From contig NZ_JZEF01000005.1 in assembly GCF_001013475.1 (NCBI RefSeq), forward strand, positions 62,001-126,000: a DNA stretch of 64,000 nt, read 5' to 3'. Shown piece after piece: positions 35,973 through 45,138 of the stretch. How positions within the stretch are numbered: the first letter of the stretch is position 1; each line of letters begins with the position of its first letter. Source of the DNA: Xanthomonas arboricola pv. juglandis. Lineage in GTDB: Bacteria; Pseudomonadota; Gammaproteobacteria; Xanthomonadales; Xanthomonadaceae. The translations under genes and the position numbers were made by a program. Under the pieces are notes generated by a model. The model saw only the letters and a list, made by a program, of their open reading frames with translations, searched no databases and was not told the origin of the DNA.

Positions 35973-37487
35973 ATGAACTCAAGAAATGAGCAGCTTCGCC
36001 AACGGATTCTCCGTATTGCGGAGCAGGAGCGCCCTGCGCTGGAGGATGTCATTGCGCGCCTGCCCGCGATTGCCAACCGTCCTGTCTTCCTCGTCGCTCC
36101 CGAGTCCTATGCAGGCATGGTGCATGGTCCCAGGGTCGCTGCCCACCTGCGCAATGTTATTGCTGCAATTGATGATCAAAGCATCCACCAGGACCGCATC
36201 CACGGCGCGCCGCGCTGGAGCGGTCAGGAGTTTCTTGCCAAGGCGGGGCAGTATGCCGATGCGATCGCTATCGATTTCTCTTGCAGCCCGCGCGGACGGG
36301 CGTTTGCAAATGACCTGTGCACCAGCGCGGGTATTGAGCAACTGAGCGTTGCGCCTTCCCTGGATCCGCTGATCCCACACTTCGAGCAGCGCCCCCTCTT
36401 TCTGCTCCATCCACGCTCGGGCATTGGCAACATTTATGGCTCAAAGATCGTCCAGCACGCCAGCCATGTAATCGCCGCCGTTGATGATCAGCGAAGCGAC
36501 AGCGACACCGTTCATGGGGTGCCGCGCTGGAGTTCTCGCCAGTTCATCGAACAAGCGGCCCAGCATCCCCAGGCATTGGCCATCGACTTTTCTTATAGCC
36601 CGGGAGAATCGGGCTTGGCCCGCGAGCTCTGCGAGCAAGCAGGAATTGAAAGGGTAGATGCCTGCCTGGCCGTTGCCCACTGTGGGCTGCTCGCCGTATA
36701 CGAGCCTGCCCAGGTATACCGTCAGCGGACGCTTCTGCGCCTGGAAGAATTTCTGCGCTTTGCGGATCGACTGGACGACGAATTCAGCATCTTTACGCTC
36801 TATAGCAACCTGTTGTTCCGCCTGACCTACGATTCCAGTCTCCTGCTGGGCTGCTGGGCGACGCCGATCAACGAGTACTTTTCAGAATACGCCGATACCA
36901 GTACGTTCCAGCTGGGCACGCGTGAACATTTCTGCGATGGCGGTGCCTTCCAAGGTCCCATCGTCCACAAGTTTCTAGAAGCATCCCGCCATCGCTACGA
37001 AAGCATCACCGCCTTCGAACCCGACAATATCAACTTCCAGAAATTGGAGGGCGTCGCAAGCGCCCTCCCACTTCCCCCGCACAATTTCAGGGCCATCAAA
37101 AAAGCGATCTCCAACGAACACACGACGCTGCGCTTCGAGGAGACCGGCACCGTTTCCAGCCATGTGTCGCCGGATGGCGGAATCTCCGTTGCTACTACTC
37201 GTCTTGACGATGAATTGGAAAAGCTGACGTTACTGAAGTTGGACATTGAAGGGTTCGAAGCCAGGGCACTCGAAGGCGCATCTCACCTCATCCGCACCCA
37301 GCGCCCCCGCATGGCTATCTGTGTGTACCACTACGCCCAGGATTTACTGGATATCGTGGAACAACTGGACAAGTTGGTGGATGGCTATCACTTCCGTCTA
37401 CGCCAGCACTCTCCCGGCCACTACTACGACCTGGTTTTGTATGCATCGCCCGTCGCCGGTGCCGCACCGCCGCCCTGGGCGGCGTAA
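35973..37487 (+). CDS. FkbM-family methyltransferase with duplicated N-terminal domain
   Basis: 504 residues. The C-terminal part (about 300-480) is an FkbM-type SAM methyltransferase: CDGGAFQGPIVHKF, ITAFEPDNINF and LLKLDIEGFEARALEGA. The N-terminal part has two copies of a domain of about 90 residues (36-125 and 140-229) with a constant offset of 104: VIAAIDDQ/VIAAVDDQ, IHGAPRWS/VHGVPRWS, AIAIDFSCSP/ALAIDFSYSP. I do not know this domain. An ATG at 35964 overlaps the previous stop, but the GAGAGA site favours 35973. It probably O-methylates the flagellin glycan, as VioM is proposed to do in P. syringae. Confidence 0.83.
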   Translation: MNSRNEQLRQRILRIAEQERPALEDVIARLPAIANRPVFLVAPESYAGMVHGPRVAAHLRNVIAAIDDQSIHQDRIHGAPRWSGQEFLAKAGQYADAIAIDFSCSPRGRAFANDLCTSAGIEQLSVAPSLDPLIPHFEQRPLFLLHPRSGIGNIYGSKIVQHASHVIAAVDDQRSDSDTVHGVPRWSSRQFIEQAAQHPQALAIDFSYSPGESGLARELCEQAGIERVDACLAVAHCGLLAVYEPAQVYRQRTLLRLEEFLRFADRLDDEFSIFTLYSNLLFRLTYDSSLLLGCWATPINEYFSEYADTSTFQLGTREHFCDGGAFQGPIVHKFLEASRHRYESITAFEPDNINFQKLEGVASALPLPPHNFRAIKKAISNEHTTLRFEETGTVSSHVSPDGGISVATTRLDDELEKLTLLKLDIEGFEARALEGASHLIRTQRPRMAICVYHYAQDLLDIVEQLDKLVDGYHFRLRQHSPGHYYDLVLYASPVAGAAPPPWAA

Positions 37488-37520
37488 GCCCAGGCCAACT
37501 CACGACCTGCTCATCGGCCC

Positions 37521-40500
37521 ATGATGCACCACCCAGAAGATTGCTCCGCCACCTGTGCGCTTGTCAGCATCGTGATGCCTGCCTACAAGCTGCGCTATCT
37601 CGATGAAGCGCTCAGGAGCGCAGTTCTGCAGTCGTACCCCAGGCTCGAGCTGATCGTCTGCGACGACAGTGTCGATGCGCTGATCGAGCAATGCGTCGCG
37701 CGGCATGCGCTGGAATGTCCTTTTCCGATCCGCTATTTCCGCAATCCAGATCGCCTGGGCGAGCTCGGCAGCAAACTCAAAGGCATCGGCCTGGCCCAGG
37801 GCGAATACATCAAGTTCCTGCACGACGACGACGTGCTGCAGCCGGACTGCGTCGCGCAGCTGGTCGGCGCCATGGAGCGCAATCCTGGTACCGCGCTGGC
37901 GTCCTCGCGCCGGTTGCGCATCGACGACGACGGTGCGCCGTTGCCGGACATCCTGGCCACCAGCTTCCCGTTTGCCGAAGATGTGCTGATCGATGGGCCG
38001 GAGCTGGTGTCGTTCCTGGCCGACCATGCCATCAACTTCATCGGCGAGCCGAGTTGCGTGCTTGTACGGCGCGACGACCTGGTGGCGATGGGTGGCGAGC
38101 TGATGATGTTGAACGGCAAGCCCATCCACTGGGTTGGCGATCTGGCGATCTACGTCAAGTTGCTGCGTCACGGCAACCTGGCCTTGCTGTCCAGCCCGCT
38201 CACGCAGTTCCGCGTGTCCAGCGCGCAGTTCAGTCAGGCCGGTCGCGATCAGCCGGGCATCGGCGATCAGGGCCACGACGACCTGCGCCAGGGCATCCGC
38301 CAACTCGGCTGGCGGCGCGAGGGCGGCGACAACCGCCAGGTGCGTGTCGCCCCGCTCAACCCGCACAAGGCGCGGGTGTTCAAGTCGGTGGACCTGGTCA
38401 ACGCCTTGATGCAGAGCGCAGGAATGGCCGAGCGCGTGTCGCCGGCCACCTGGTTGGGAGTGCGTCATCCCAGCACCGTGCAGCGAGCCTTGATCGATGC
38501 GCGCCTGCAGGCGCATGCGGGCGGCCCGCAGATTGCAGTGATCGTGGTCGACAGCGACGGCGATGCGGCAGCGGTGGCCGCAACCCAGGCCAGCCTGGCG
38601 GCGCTGGCGTGTTATCGGAACCAGCAGACCTGGGTGATCAGCAGCTCGCCGCAGCAGGCCGCCGAGCACGGCGAGCGCGGTGTGCTGATCGGTCCGGACG
38701 GGTTGGTGCCCGCACTCAATCGGACCATCGCCACGCAACAGTCCATCGACTGGGTGCTGCTGGTCCAGGCCGGCAGCCTGTTCACCGCCAGTGGCCTGCT
38801 GATGCTGGCGCTGGAGATGCTCGCGCTGCCGGACACGTGTCAGGCCATCTACGCCGATGAAGTGATCGCGCTGGACGGCGGTCAGCTCGGGCTGGCGATG
38901 CGGCCGGCGCTGTATCTGGACATGTTGCTCAGTTCACCGTCGACGATGTCGCGGCATTGGCTGTTCCGGCACCAGACGCTAGTGGCCGATGGCGGCTTTG
39001 CAACCGAAACGAGCGACGCCTTCGAACTGGATTACCAGCTTGGGCTGGTCGAGCGTTATGGCCTGGCCTGCATCCAGCACATCGCCGAACCCTTGCTGGT
39101 GGCATCGGCCACCACGCGGCATGGCGACGAAGACGAGCAGCGCGCCATCAGCCGCCATCTTGCCGCGCGCGGGTACCTGGAAGCGGTGGTGAGCAGCAAC
39201 GGCCCCGGCCGGCACGCGGTGGATTACCGGCATGCACAGCAGCCATTGGTCAGTATTGTGGTGCTGGTGGATGGACGCCTGGCGCAGGTGCAGCGCTGCC
39301 TGGAAAGCGTGCTCGCCAACACCGGTTATCCGCACTACGAGCTGCTGTTGCTGGATCGCGGCGACAGCGCCGAACCGGGGCTGCGCGACTGGCTGGCGGG
39401 CATCGACAACCTCGGCCTGCAGCAAATCCGCGTGCTGCGCTTCGACGGTGCGCCCTCGCGCGAAGCAGCCTGCAATGCGGCAGCCGAACAGGCACGTGGG
39501 GAGGTGCTGCTGTGGCTGGCGGCCGGCGCGGCAGCGATCAAGGCCGATTGGCTGGCGCAGCTGCTCAACCACGCGCTGCGCCCGGAGGTCGGCGCGGTGG
39601 CCGGCAAGCTGCTGCGCGGCGACGGCACCGTGCATCACGCCGGCTTGCTGCTGGGCCTGGGGGCACCAGCGGCGCGCGCCTTCGCAGGTGCGGCGTTCGA
39701 CGAATCGGGTTATCTGCAGCGCCTGCAACTGGATCAGAACTACAGCGCGCTCAGTGGCGAATGCCTGATGCTGCCGCGCCAGCTGTTCCTGGACGCCGGC
39801 GGCTTTGCGCAGGAACCGGCATTGGCGCAATGGAGCGACGTCGACCTGTGTCTGCGCCTGCAGCAGGCCGGCTATCTCAATGTCTATGCCGCGCGCGCGC
39901 AGCTGCTGATCGACCCGCCCGACGCGACGCCCGCCACTGCACTCGACGAAGAGGCGATGTATGCGCGTTGGCTGCCGGTGATGGCCAACGACCCGGCCTA
40001 CAACCCGGGCTTCTCGCTGGACCCCGGCGCCGGCTTCCAGCTGGCCGACCCGCGCGCCAGTTGGCGGCCGCTGCAGTCGTGGCGACCGCTGCCGACGATG
40101 ATCGCCCTGCCCGCCGATATCGAAGGCTGCGGCCACTACCGGGTAATCCAGCCGCTGCGCGCCCTGCGCGAAGCCGGCATGGTCGAAGGCGTGCTGTTCA
40201 ACGGCTATCTGGAGATCAGCGAGCTGGCGCGCCAGGATCCCGACGTGGTGATCCTGCAACGCCAGGTCGGCGAGCCGCGACTGGAAGCGATGCGGCGCAT
40301 GCAGGCGCTGTCGCGCGCGTTCAAGGTCTACGAGCTGGACGACTACCTGCCCAACCTGCCGCTGAAGAACGCGCATCGCGAGCACATGCCCAAGGACATC
40401 CTCAAGACCGTGCGGCGCGGGCTGGGCATGGTGGACCGCTTCGTGGTGTCCACCCCCGCCCTGGCCGAGGCGTTCGCCGGGTTGCATGGCGATATCCGCG

Positions 40501-41084
40501 TGGCCGAAAACCGCCTGCCGCCGCATTGGTGGGAGCACCTGCCCGCAGGCAGCGAACGCAAGCAACGCCAGGGCGGCAAGCCGCGCATCGGCTGGGCCGG
40601 CGGCGTCAGTCACACCGGCGACCTGGAACTGATCGGCGATGTGGTGCGCGAGCTGGCCGACGAGGTCGAATGGGTGTTCATGGGGATGTACCCGTTCGCG
40701 TTGCGCCAGCACATCCATCAGTTCCAGCCTGGTGTGCCGATCGATCATTACCCGGCCGCACTGGCGGCGCTGGATCTGGATCTGGCGCTGGCGCCGGTGG
40801 AGCAGAACCTGTTCAACGAGTGCAAGAGCAATCTGCGCCTGCTCGAATACGGCGCCTGTGGCTATCCGGTGATCGCCAGCGATGTGCGCTGCTACCAGGG
40901 CAACCTGCCGGTGACCCTGGTGAAAAACCGCTACCGCGACTGGATCGGCGCAATCCGCGAGCATCTGGCCGACCCGGCCGCTTCAGCGGCAAAGGGCGCG
41001 GCGTTGCGTGACGTGGTGCGCCGCGACTGGATGCTGACCGGACGCAATCTTGATCGCTGGCGCCAGGCGTGGTTGCCGGATTAG
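37521..41084 (+). CDS. Large three-domain glycosyltransferase, probable flagellin glycosyltransferase
   Basis: 1187 residues. Residues about 12-250 are a GT-A (GT2) domain with LVSIVMPAYKLRYLDEALRS and FLHDDDVLQPD. Residues about 570-830 are a second GT2-like domain (PLVSIVVLVDGRLAQVQRCL; AGGFAQEPALAQWSDVDLCL). Residues about 860-1187 resemble a GT-B (GT4) domain (PRIGWAGGVSHTGDLELIGD; CKSNLRLLEYGACGYPVIAS). The size and mixed fold recall the Fgt enzymes encoded beside fliC in Pseudomonas syringae. It is the last gene of the cassette, 33 bases after the methyltransferase, and is not overlapped. A role in adding sugars to FliC is inferred from context. Confidence 0.82.
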   Translation: MMHHPEDCSATCALVSIVMPAYKLRYLDEALRSAVLQSYPRLELIVCDDSVDALIEQCVARHALECPFPIRYFRNPDRLGELGSKLKGIGLAQGEYIKFLHDDDVLQPDCVAQLVGAMERNPGTALASSRRLRIDDDGAPLPDILATSFPFAEDVLIDGPELVSFLADHAINFIGEPSCVLVRRDDLVAMGGELMMLNGKPIHWVGDLAIYVKLLRHGNLALLSSPLTQFRVSSAQFSQAGRDQPGIGDQGHDDLRQGIRQLGWRREGGDNRQVRVAPLNPHKARVFKSVDLVNALMQSAGMAERVSPATWLGVRHPSTVQRALIDARLQAHAGGPQIAVIVVDSDGDAAAVAATQASLAALACYRNQQTWVISSSPQQAAEHGERGVLIGPDGLVPALNRTIATQQSIDWVLLVQAGSLFTASGLLMLALEMLALPDTCQAIYADEVIALDGGQLGLAMRPALYLDMLLSSPSTMSRHWLFRHQTLVADGGFATETSDAFELDYQLGLVERYGLACIQHIAEPLLVASATTRHGDEDEQRAISRHLAARGYLEAVVSSNGPGRHAVDYRHAQQPLVSIVVLVDGRLAQVQRCLESVLANTGYPHYELLLLDRGDSAEPGLRDWLAGIDNLGLQQIRVLRFDGAPSREAACNAAAEQARGEVLLWLAAGAAAIKADWLAQLLNHALRPEVGAVAGKLLRGDGTVHHAGLLLGLGAPAARAFAGAAFDESGYLQRLQLDQNYSALSGECLMLPRQLFLDAGGFAQEPALAQWSDVDLCLRLQQAGYLNVYAARAQLLIDPPDATPATALDEEAMYARWLPVMANDPAYNPGFSLDPGAGFQLADPRASWRPLQSWRPLPTMIALPADIEGCGHYRVIQPLRALREAGMVEGVLFNGYLEISELARQDPDVVILQRQVGEPRLEAMRRMQALSRAFKVYELDDYLPNLPLKNAHREHMPKDILKTVRRGLGMVDRFVVSTPALAEAFAGLHGDIRVAENRLPPHWWEHLPAGSERKQRQGGKPRIGWAGGVSHTGDLELIGDVVRELADEVEWVFMGMYPFALRQHIHQFQPGVPIDHYPAALAALDLDLALAPVEQNLFNECKSNLRLLEYGACGYPVIASDVRCYQGNLPVTLVKNRYRDWIGAIREHLADPAASAAKGAALRDVVRRDWMLTGRNLDRWRQAWLPD

Positions 41085-41100
41085 TGGATCGAGGCCGCAG

Positions 41101-41264
41101 GTGCATGCACTACCGTCTCGACTGGTCCTTGCCCGTCTACCGTCGCGGGACCTTACGCGGCATGGGTGCTGCGTAAGCGCCTACAGGGACGTACTTGCGG
41201 CGTGTCCTGCGATGGTGGGCGGGCAAGGGCCCTGCAGCCAAGCCGCAGATCCGACGCTCTGCAC
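41101..41264 (-). repeat. Large palindromic repeat, copy C (one arm, reverse orientation)
   Basis: The reverse complement of the left arm of copies A and B: GTACTTGCGGCGTGTCCTGC and GGTGGGCGGGCAAGGGCCCT appear in order, and the inner palindrome has decayed (TTACGCGGCATGGGTGCTGC). No second arm is found nearby. Confidence 0.7.
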
Positions 41265-41356
41265 CCAATACTCCCGGGCCATCCCCCAGCGCCGGACCCA
41301 TCCGCGTTGACTTAAAGCCCCTCCCCGCCCCCGGCGCCGGAATCCCGGCGCGGTTT

Positions 41357-41372
41357 CGGCACGCCGCTTGCA
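41357..41372 (+). promoter_or_regulatory. Sigma-54 promoter of the fliE operon
   Basis: CGGCACGCCGCTTGCA: GG (41358-41359) and GC (41370-41371) with 10 bases between; predicted leader about 23 bases to the fliE ATG. Confidence 0.85.
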
Positions 41373-41405
41373 TTGGTGTGGATGCCTCCCTGGCTGACCG
41401 CACCC

Positions 41406-41777
41406 ATGAGCGACTCCGTTACCTCCATCCTCTCGCAGATCCGCAGCTACCAGACGCAGATGGGCCAAGGCCCGATGGGCGCGGTGGGCGATGCGGCGCG
41501 CGGCAATCAGATCCAGGGGCTGGCCGGCACGCAGGGAACACCGGCCACCCAGGCACCGAGCTTCAGCGAGACCTTGCGCGGCGCCATCGGCGGCGTCAAC
41601 GAGGCCCAGCAAAAGTCCGGCGCCTTGGCCAAGGCCTTTGAAATGGGCGACCCCAGTGCCGATCTGGCACGGGTCATGGTCGCCTCCCAGCAGTCCCAGG
41701 TGGCCTTCCGCGCCACCGTGGAAGTCCGCAACCGTCTCGTCCAGGCTTATCAGGACGTCATGAACATGCCGCTGTAA
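41406..41777 (+). CDS. fliE: Flagellar hook-basal body complex protein FliE
   Basis: 123 residues starting MSDSVTSILSQIRSYQTQMG. The C-terminal half has the FliE motif DLARVMVASQQSQVAFRATV and EVRNRLVQAYQDVMNMPL. FliE links the MS ring to the rod. The open frame extends 11 codons upstream, but the sigma-54 start site falls there, so 41406 is the start. First gene of the fliEFGHIJK operon. Confidence 0.95.
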   Translation: MSDSVTSILSQIRSYQTQMGQGPMGAVGDAARGNQIQGLAGTQGTPATQAPSFSETLRGAIGGVNEAQQKSGALAKAFEMGDPSADLARVMVASQQSQVAFRATVEVRNRLVQAYQDVMNMPL

Positions 41778-41790
41778 GGGTTGACGACAC

Positions 41791-43521
41791 ATGGCTCTCG
41801 CGATCACCAAAGAAAACATGAACCAGAACGCCGAAAAGGCGGGGCAATGGTTCGACCGTGTCCGCAGCCTGCAGATCACCCGCAAGCTGACCATGATGGC
41901 GATGATCGCCGTGGCGGTGGCGGCCGGTCTGGCGGTGTTCTTCTGGTCGCAGAAGCCCGGTTACCAGTCGCTGTACACCGGCCTGGACGACAAGGGCAAT
42001 GCCGAAGCGGCCGACCTGCTGCGCACCGCGCAGATCCCGTTCAAGATAGATCAGGACACCGGCGCCATCTCGGTGCCGCAGGACCGTCTGTACGACGCCC
42101 GCCTGAAACTGGCCGGCTCCGGCCTGACCGGCAAGGAGACCGGCGGCGGCTTCGAGCTGATGGAAAAGGACCCCGGTTTCGGCGTCAGCCAGTTCGTCGA
42201 AAATGCCCGCTACCAGCACGCCCTGGAAACCGAACTGTCGCGCACCATCGGCACCTTGCGCCCGGTGCGCGAGGCCCGTGTGCATCTGGCCATTCCCAAG
42301 CCCAGCGCCTTCACCCGCCAGCGTGACGTGGCCAGCGCCTCGGTGGTGCTGGAGCTGCGCGGCGGCCAGGGCCTGGAGCGCAACCAGGTCGATGCAATCG
42401 TCAACCTGGTCGCCTCCAGCATCCCGGACATGACCCCCGAGCGCGTCACCGTGGTCGACCAGAGCGGCCGCATGCTCTCCATCGCCGACCCCAACAGCGA
42501 CGCCGCCCAGCATGCCGCCCAGTTCGAACAGGTGCGTCGCCAGGAAAGCTCCTACAACCAGCGTATCCGCGAGCTGCTCGAGCCGATGACCGGCCCGGGC
42601 CGGGTCAACCCGGAAGTCAGCGTGGACATGGACTTCTCGGTGGTCGAGGAAGCCCGCGAGCTCTACAACGGCGAACCGGCCAAGCTGCGCAGCGAACAGG
42701 TCAGCGACACCAGCACCAGCGCCACCGGCCCGCAGGGCCCCCCTGGCGCCACCAGCAACAGCCCCGGCCAGCCGCCGGCGCCGGCCGCAAACGCCACTGC
42801 CGGCGCACCGGGCACCCCGGCCGCTGCCAATGGCCAGGCCGCCGCACCGGCCGCGCCGACCGAAAGTTCCAAGAGCGCCACCCGCAATTACGAATTGGAC
42901 CGGACCTTGCAACACACCCGCCAGCCGGCCGGCCGCATCAAGCGGGTGTCGGTGGCGGTGCTGCTGGACAACGTCCCGCGCCCCGGTGCCAAGGGCAAGA
43001 TGGTCGAGCAGCCGCTGACGGCCGCCGAGCTCACCCGCATCGAGGGCCTGGTCAAGCAGGCGGTGGGCTTCGACGCGGCCCGTGGCGACACGGTGTCGGT
43101 GATGAACGCCCCGTTCGTGCGCGAAGCGGTCGCCGGCGAGGAAGGTCCGAAATGGTGGGAAGACCCGCGCGTGCAGAACGGTCTGCGCCTGCTGGTCGGT
43201 GCGGTGGTGGTGCTGGCGCTGCTGTTCGGCGTGGTGCGCCCCACCCTGCGCCAGCTCACCGGCGTGACCGCGATCAAGGAAAAGCAGGCCAAGGGCGGCA
43301 ACGATGGCACTCCGCAGAGCGCCGACGTGCGGATGGTCGACGATGACGACCTGATGCCGCGCCTGGAAGAGGACACCGCCCAGCTCGGTCAGGACCGCAA
43401 GAACCCGATCGCGCTGCCGGACGCCTACGAAGAACGCATGCGTCTTGCACGCGAAGCAGTCAAAGCCGATTCAAAACGTGTCGCACAAGTCGTGAAGGGA
43501 TGGGTCGCCAGTGAAGCCTGA
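41791..43521 (+). CDS. fliF: Flagellar MS-ring protein FliF
   Basis: 576 residues with membrane helices near 36-54 and 465-485 and a periplasmic region between. Ring-building motifs are present: FELMEKDPGFGVSQFVENAR, ALETELSRTIGTLRPVREAR. An Ala/Pro-rich linker (about 305-365) is characteristic. The C-terminal cytoplasmic tail (after 490) binds FliG. FliF forms the MS ring and export gate housing. Its last 11 bases overlap fliG. Confidence 0.97.
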   Translation: MALAITKENMNQNAEKAGQWFDRVRSLQITRKLTMMAMIAVAVAAGLAVFFWSQKPGYQSLYTGLDDKGNAEAADLLRTAQIPFKIDQDTGAISVPQDRLYDARLKLAGSGLTGKETGGGFELMEKDPGFGVSQFVENARYQHALETELSRTIGTLRPVREARVHLAIPKPSAFTRQRDVASASVVLELRGGQGLERNQVDAIVNLVASSIPDMTPERVTVVDQSGRMLSIADPNSDAAQHAAQFEQVRRQESSYNQRIRELLEPMTGPGRVNPEVSVDMDFSVVEEARELYNGEPAKLRSEQVSDTSTSATGPQGPPGATSNSPGQPPAPAANATAGAPGTPAAANGQAAAPAAPTESSKSATRNYELDRTLQHTRQPAGRIKRVSVAVLLDNVPRPGAKGKMVEQPLTAAELTRIEGLVKQAVGFDAARGDTVSVMNAPFVREAVAGEEGPKWWEDPRVQNGLRLLVGAVVVLALLFGVVRPTLRQLTGVTAIKEKQAKGGNDGTPQSADVRMVDDDDLMPRLEEDTAQLGQDRKNPIALPDAYEERMRLAREAVKADSKRVAQVVKGWVASEA

Positions 43522-44521
43522 TACACCACCGATGACCGGCGTACAGCGCGCCGCCGTGCTGCTGCTGTCGCTCGGGGAAAGCGACGCCGCCGAAGTGCTC
43601 AAGCACATGGACCCCAAGGAGGTGCAGAAGATCGGCATCGCCATGGCCACCATGACCGGCATCTCGCGCGATCAGGTCGAGAAGGTGATGGACGAGTTCA
43701 ACGGCGAACTGGCCGGCAAGACCTCGCTGGGCGTGGGCGCCGACGACTACATCCGCAACGTGCTGATCCAGGCGCTGGGCGCCGACAAGGCCGGTGGCCT
43801 GATCGACCGCATCCTGCTCGGCCGCAACACCACCGGCCTGGACACGCTGAAGTGGATGGACCCGCGCGCGGTGGCCGACCTGGTGCGCAACGAGCACCCG
43901 CAGATCATCGCCATCGTCATGGCACATCTGGACAGCGACCAGGCCGCCGAGGCCCTGAAGCTGCTGCCCGAGCGCACCCGCGCCGACGTGCTGCTGCGCA
44001 TCGCCACCCTGGACGGCATCCCGCCCAATGCGCTGAGCGAGCTCAACGACATCATGGAGCGCCAGTTTTCCGGCAACCAGAACCTCAAGTCGTCCAATGT
44101 GGGCGGCATCAAGGTGGCCGCCAACATCCTCAACTTCCTGGACACCGGCGCTGACCAGGGCGTGCTGGGCGAGATCGGCAAGATCGACGCCGACCTGGCC
44201 GGCAAGATCCAGGACCTGATGTTCGTGTTCGACAACCTGGTGGACCTGGACGACCGCGGCCTGCAGACGCTGTTGCGCGAGGTCTCCGGCGAGCGCCTGG
44301 GCCTGGCCCTGCGCGGTGCCGACGTCAAGGTGCGCGAGAAGATCACCCGCAACATGTCCCAGCGCGCCGCCGAGATCCTGCTCGAGGACATGGAAGCGCG
44401 CGGCCCGGTGCGCCTGGCCGACGTGGAAGCGGCGCAGAAGGAAATCCTCACCATCGTCCGCCGCCTGGCTGACGAAGGCGCCATCAGCCTGGGCGGCGCC
44501 GGTGCGGAGGCGATGGTATGA
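43511..44521 (+). CDS. fliG: Flagellar motor switch protein FliG
   Basis: 336 residues from a GTG start overlapping fliF by 11 bases. N-terminal FliF-binding region (GVQRAAVLLLSLGESDAAEV), middle armadillo domain with EHPQIIAIVMAHL, and the C-terminal torque domain with the charged helix (GADVKVREKITRNMSQRAAE). FliG transmits stator force and switching on the cytoplasmic side of the MS ring. Overlaps fliH by four bases. Confidence 0.97.
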   Translation: MKPDTPPMTGVQRAAVLLLSLGESDAAEVLKHMDPKEVQKIGIAMATMTGISRDQVEKVMDEFNGELAGKTSLGVGADDYIRNVLIQALGADKAGGLIDRILLGRNTTGLDTLKWMDPRAVADLVRNEHPQIIAIVMAHLDSDQAAEALKLLPERTRADVLLRIATLDGIPPNALSELNDIMERQFSGNQNLKSSNVGGIKVAANILNFLDTGADQGVLGEIGKIDADLAGKIQDLMFVFDNLVDLDDRGLQTLLREVSGERLGLALRGADVKVREKITRNMSQRAAEILLEDMEARGPVRLADVEAAQKEILTIVRRLADEGAISLGGAGAEAMV

Positions 44522-45138
44522 ACGACATCGTCACCCGCTGGCTGGCCCCCGACCTGCACCTGGAGCCGGCCCCGCCAGCGCCGGAGTATGACGAGCCGGC
44601 CGTGCTCGAGCCGGTGCTGCGTCCGCCGACCCTCGAAGAGATCCAGGCGATCGAGGACGCCGCCCAGCAGGAAGGCTTCGCCCGCGGACATGCCGAAGGC
44701 TTTGCCCAGGGCCAGTCCGAAGTGCGCCGCCTGACCGCGCAGATCGACGGCATCCTGGACAACTTCACCCGCCCGCTGGCGCGGCTGGAGAACGAAGTGG
44801 TCGGCGCGCTCGGCGAACTGGCCGTGCGCATCGCCGGCTCGCTGGTCGGGCGTGCCTATCAGGCCGACCCGCAGCTGCTGGCCGAGCTGGTGCAGGAGGC
44901 CGTCGATGCGGTCGGCGGCGCCGGCCGCGAGGTGGAAGTGCGCCTGCACCCGGACGACATCACCGCGCTGCTGCCGCATCTGGCGCCCAGCAGCACCACC
45001 CGCGTGGCCCCGGACCTAAGCCTGAGCCGCGGCGACCTGCGCGTGCACGCCGAAAGCGTGCGCGTGGACGGCACCTTGGACGCGCGCCTGCGGGCCGCGC
45101 TGGAGACAGTCATGCGCAAATCCGGAGCGGGCCTGTGA
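44518..45138 (+). CDS. fliH: Flagellar assembly protein FliH
   Basis: 206 residues. N-terminal acidic, Pro-rich tail, then the small-residue repeat [18 protein letters not shown] typical of FliH, and the C-terminal domain ([15 protein letters not shown]) that binds FliI. FliH regulates the export ATPase. Overlaps fliG (ATGA) and fliI (GTGA) by four bases each, indicating translational coupling. Confidence 0.93.
   Translation: MNDIVTRWLAPDLHLEPAPPAPEYDEPAVLEPVLRPPTLEEIQAIEDAAQQEGFARGHAEGFAQGQSEVRRLTAQIDGILDNFTRPLARLENEVVGALGELAVRIAGSLVGRAYQADPQLLAELVQEAVDAVGGAGREVEVRLHPDDITALLPHLAPSSTTRVAPDLSLSRGDLRVHAESVRVDGTLDARLRAALETVMRKSGAGL

Larger units (their letters stand above)
41085..41405. other. 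Glycosyltransferase-fliE intergenic region
   Basis: No gene is seen. It holds palindromic repeat copy C (41101-41264) and the fliE sigma-54 promoter (41357-41372). The regulatory genes that often sit upstream of fliE in xanthomonads (rpoN2, fleQ) are absent. Confidence 0.65.

Noticed and set aside
43471-43927. Minus-strand open frames within fliG and other flagellar genes
   Set aside because: They are shadows of GC-rich coding sequence, with His/Gln/Arg-rich translations lacking domains or ribosome sites.
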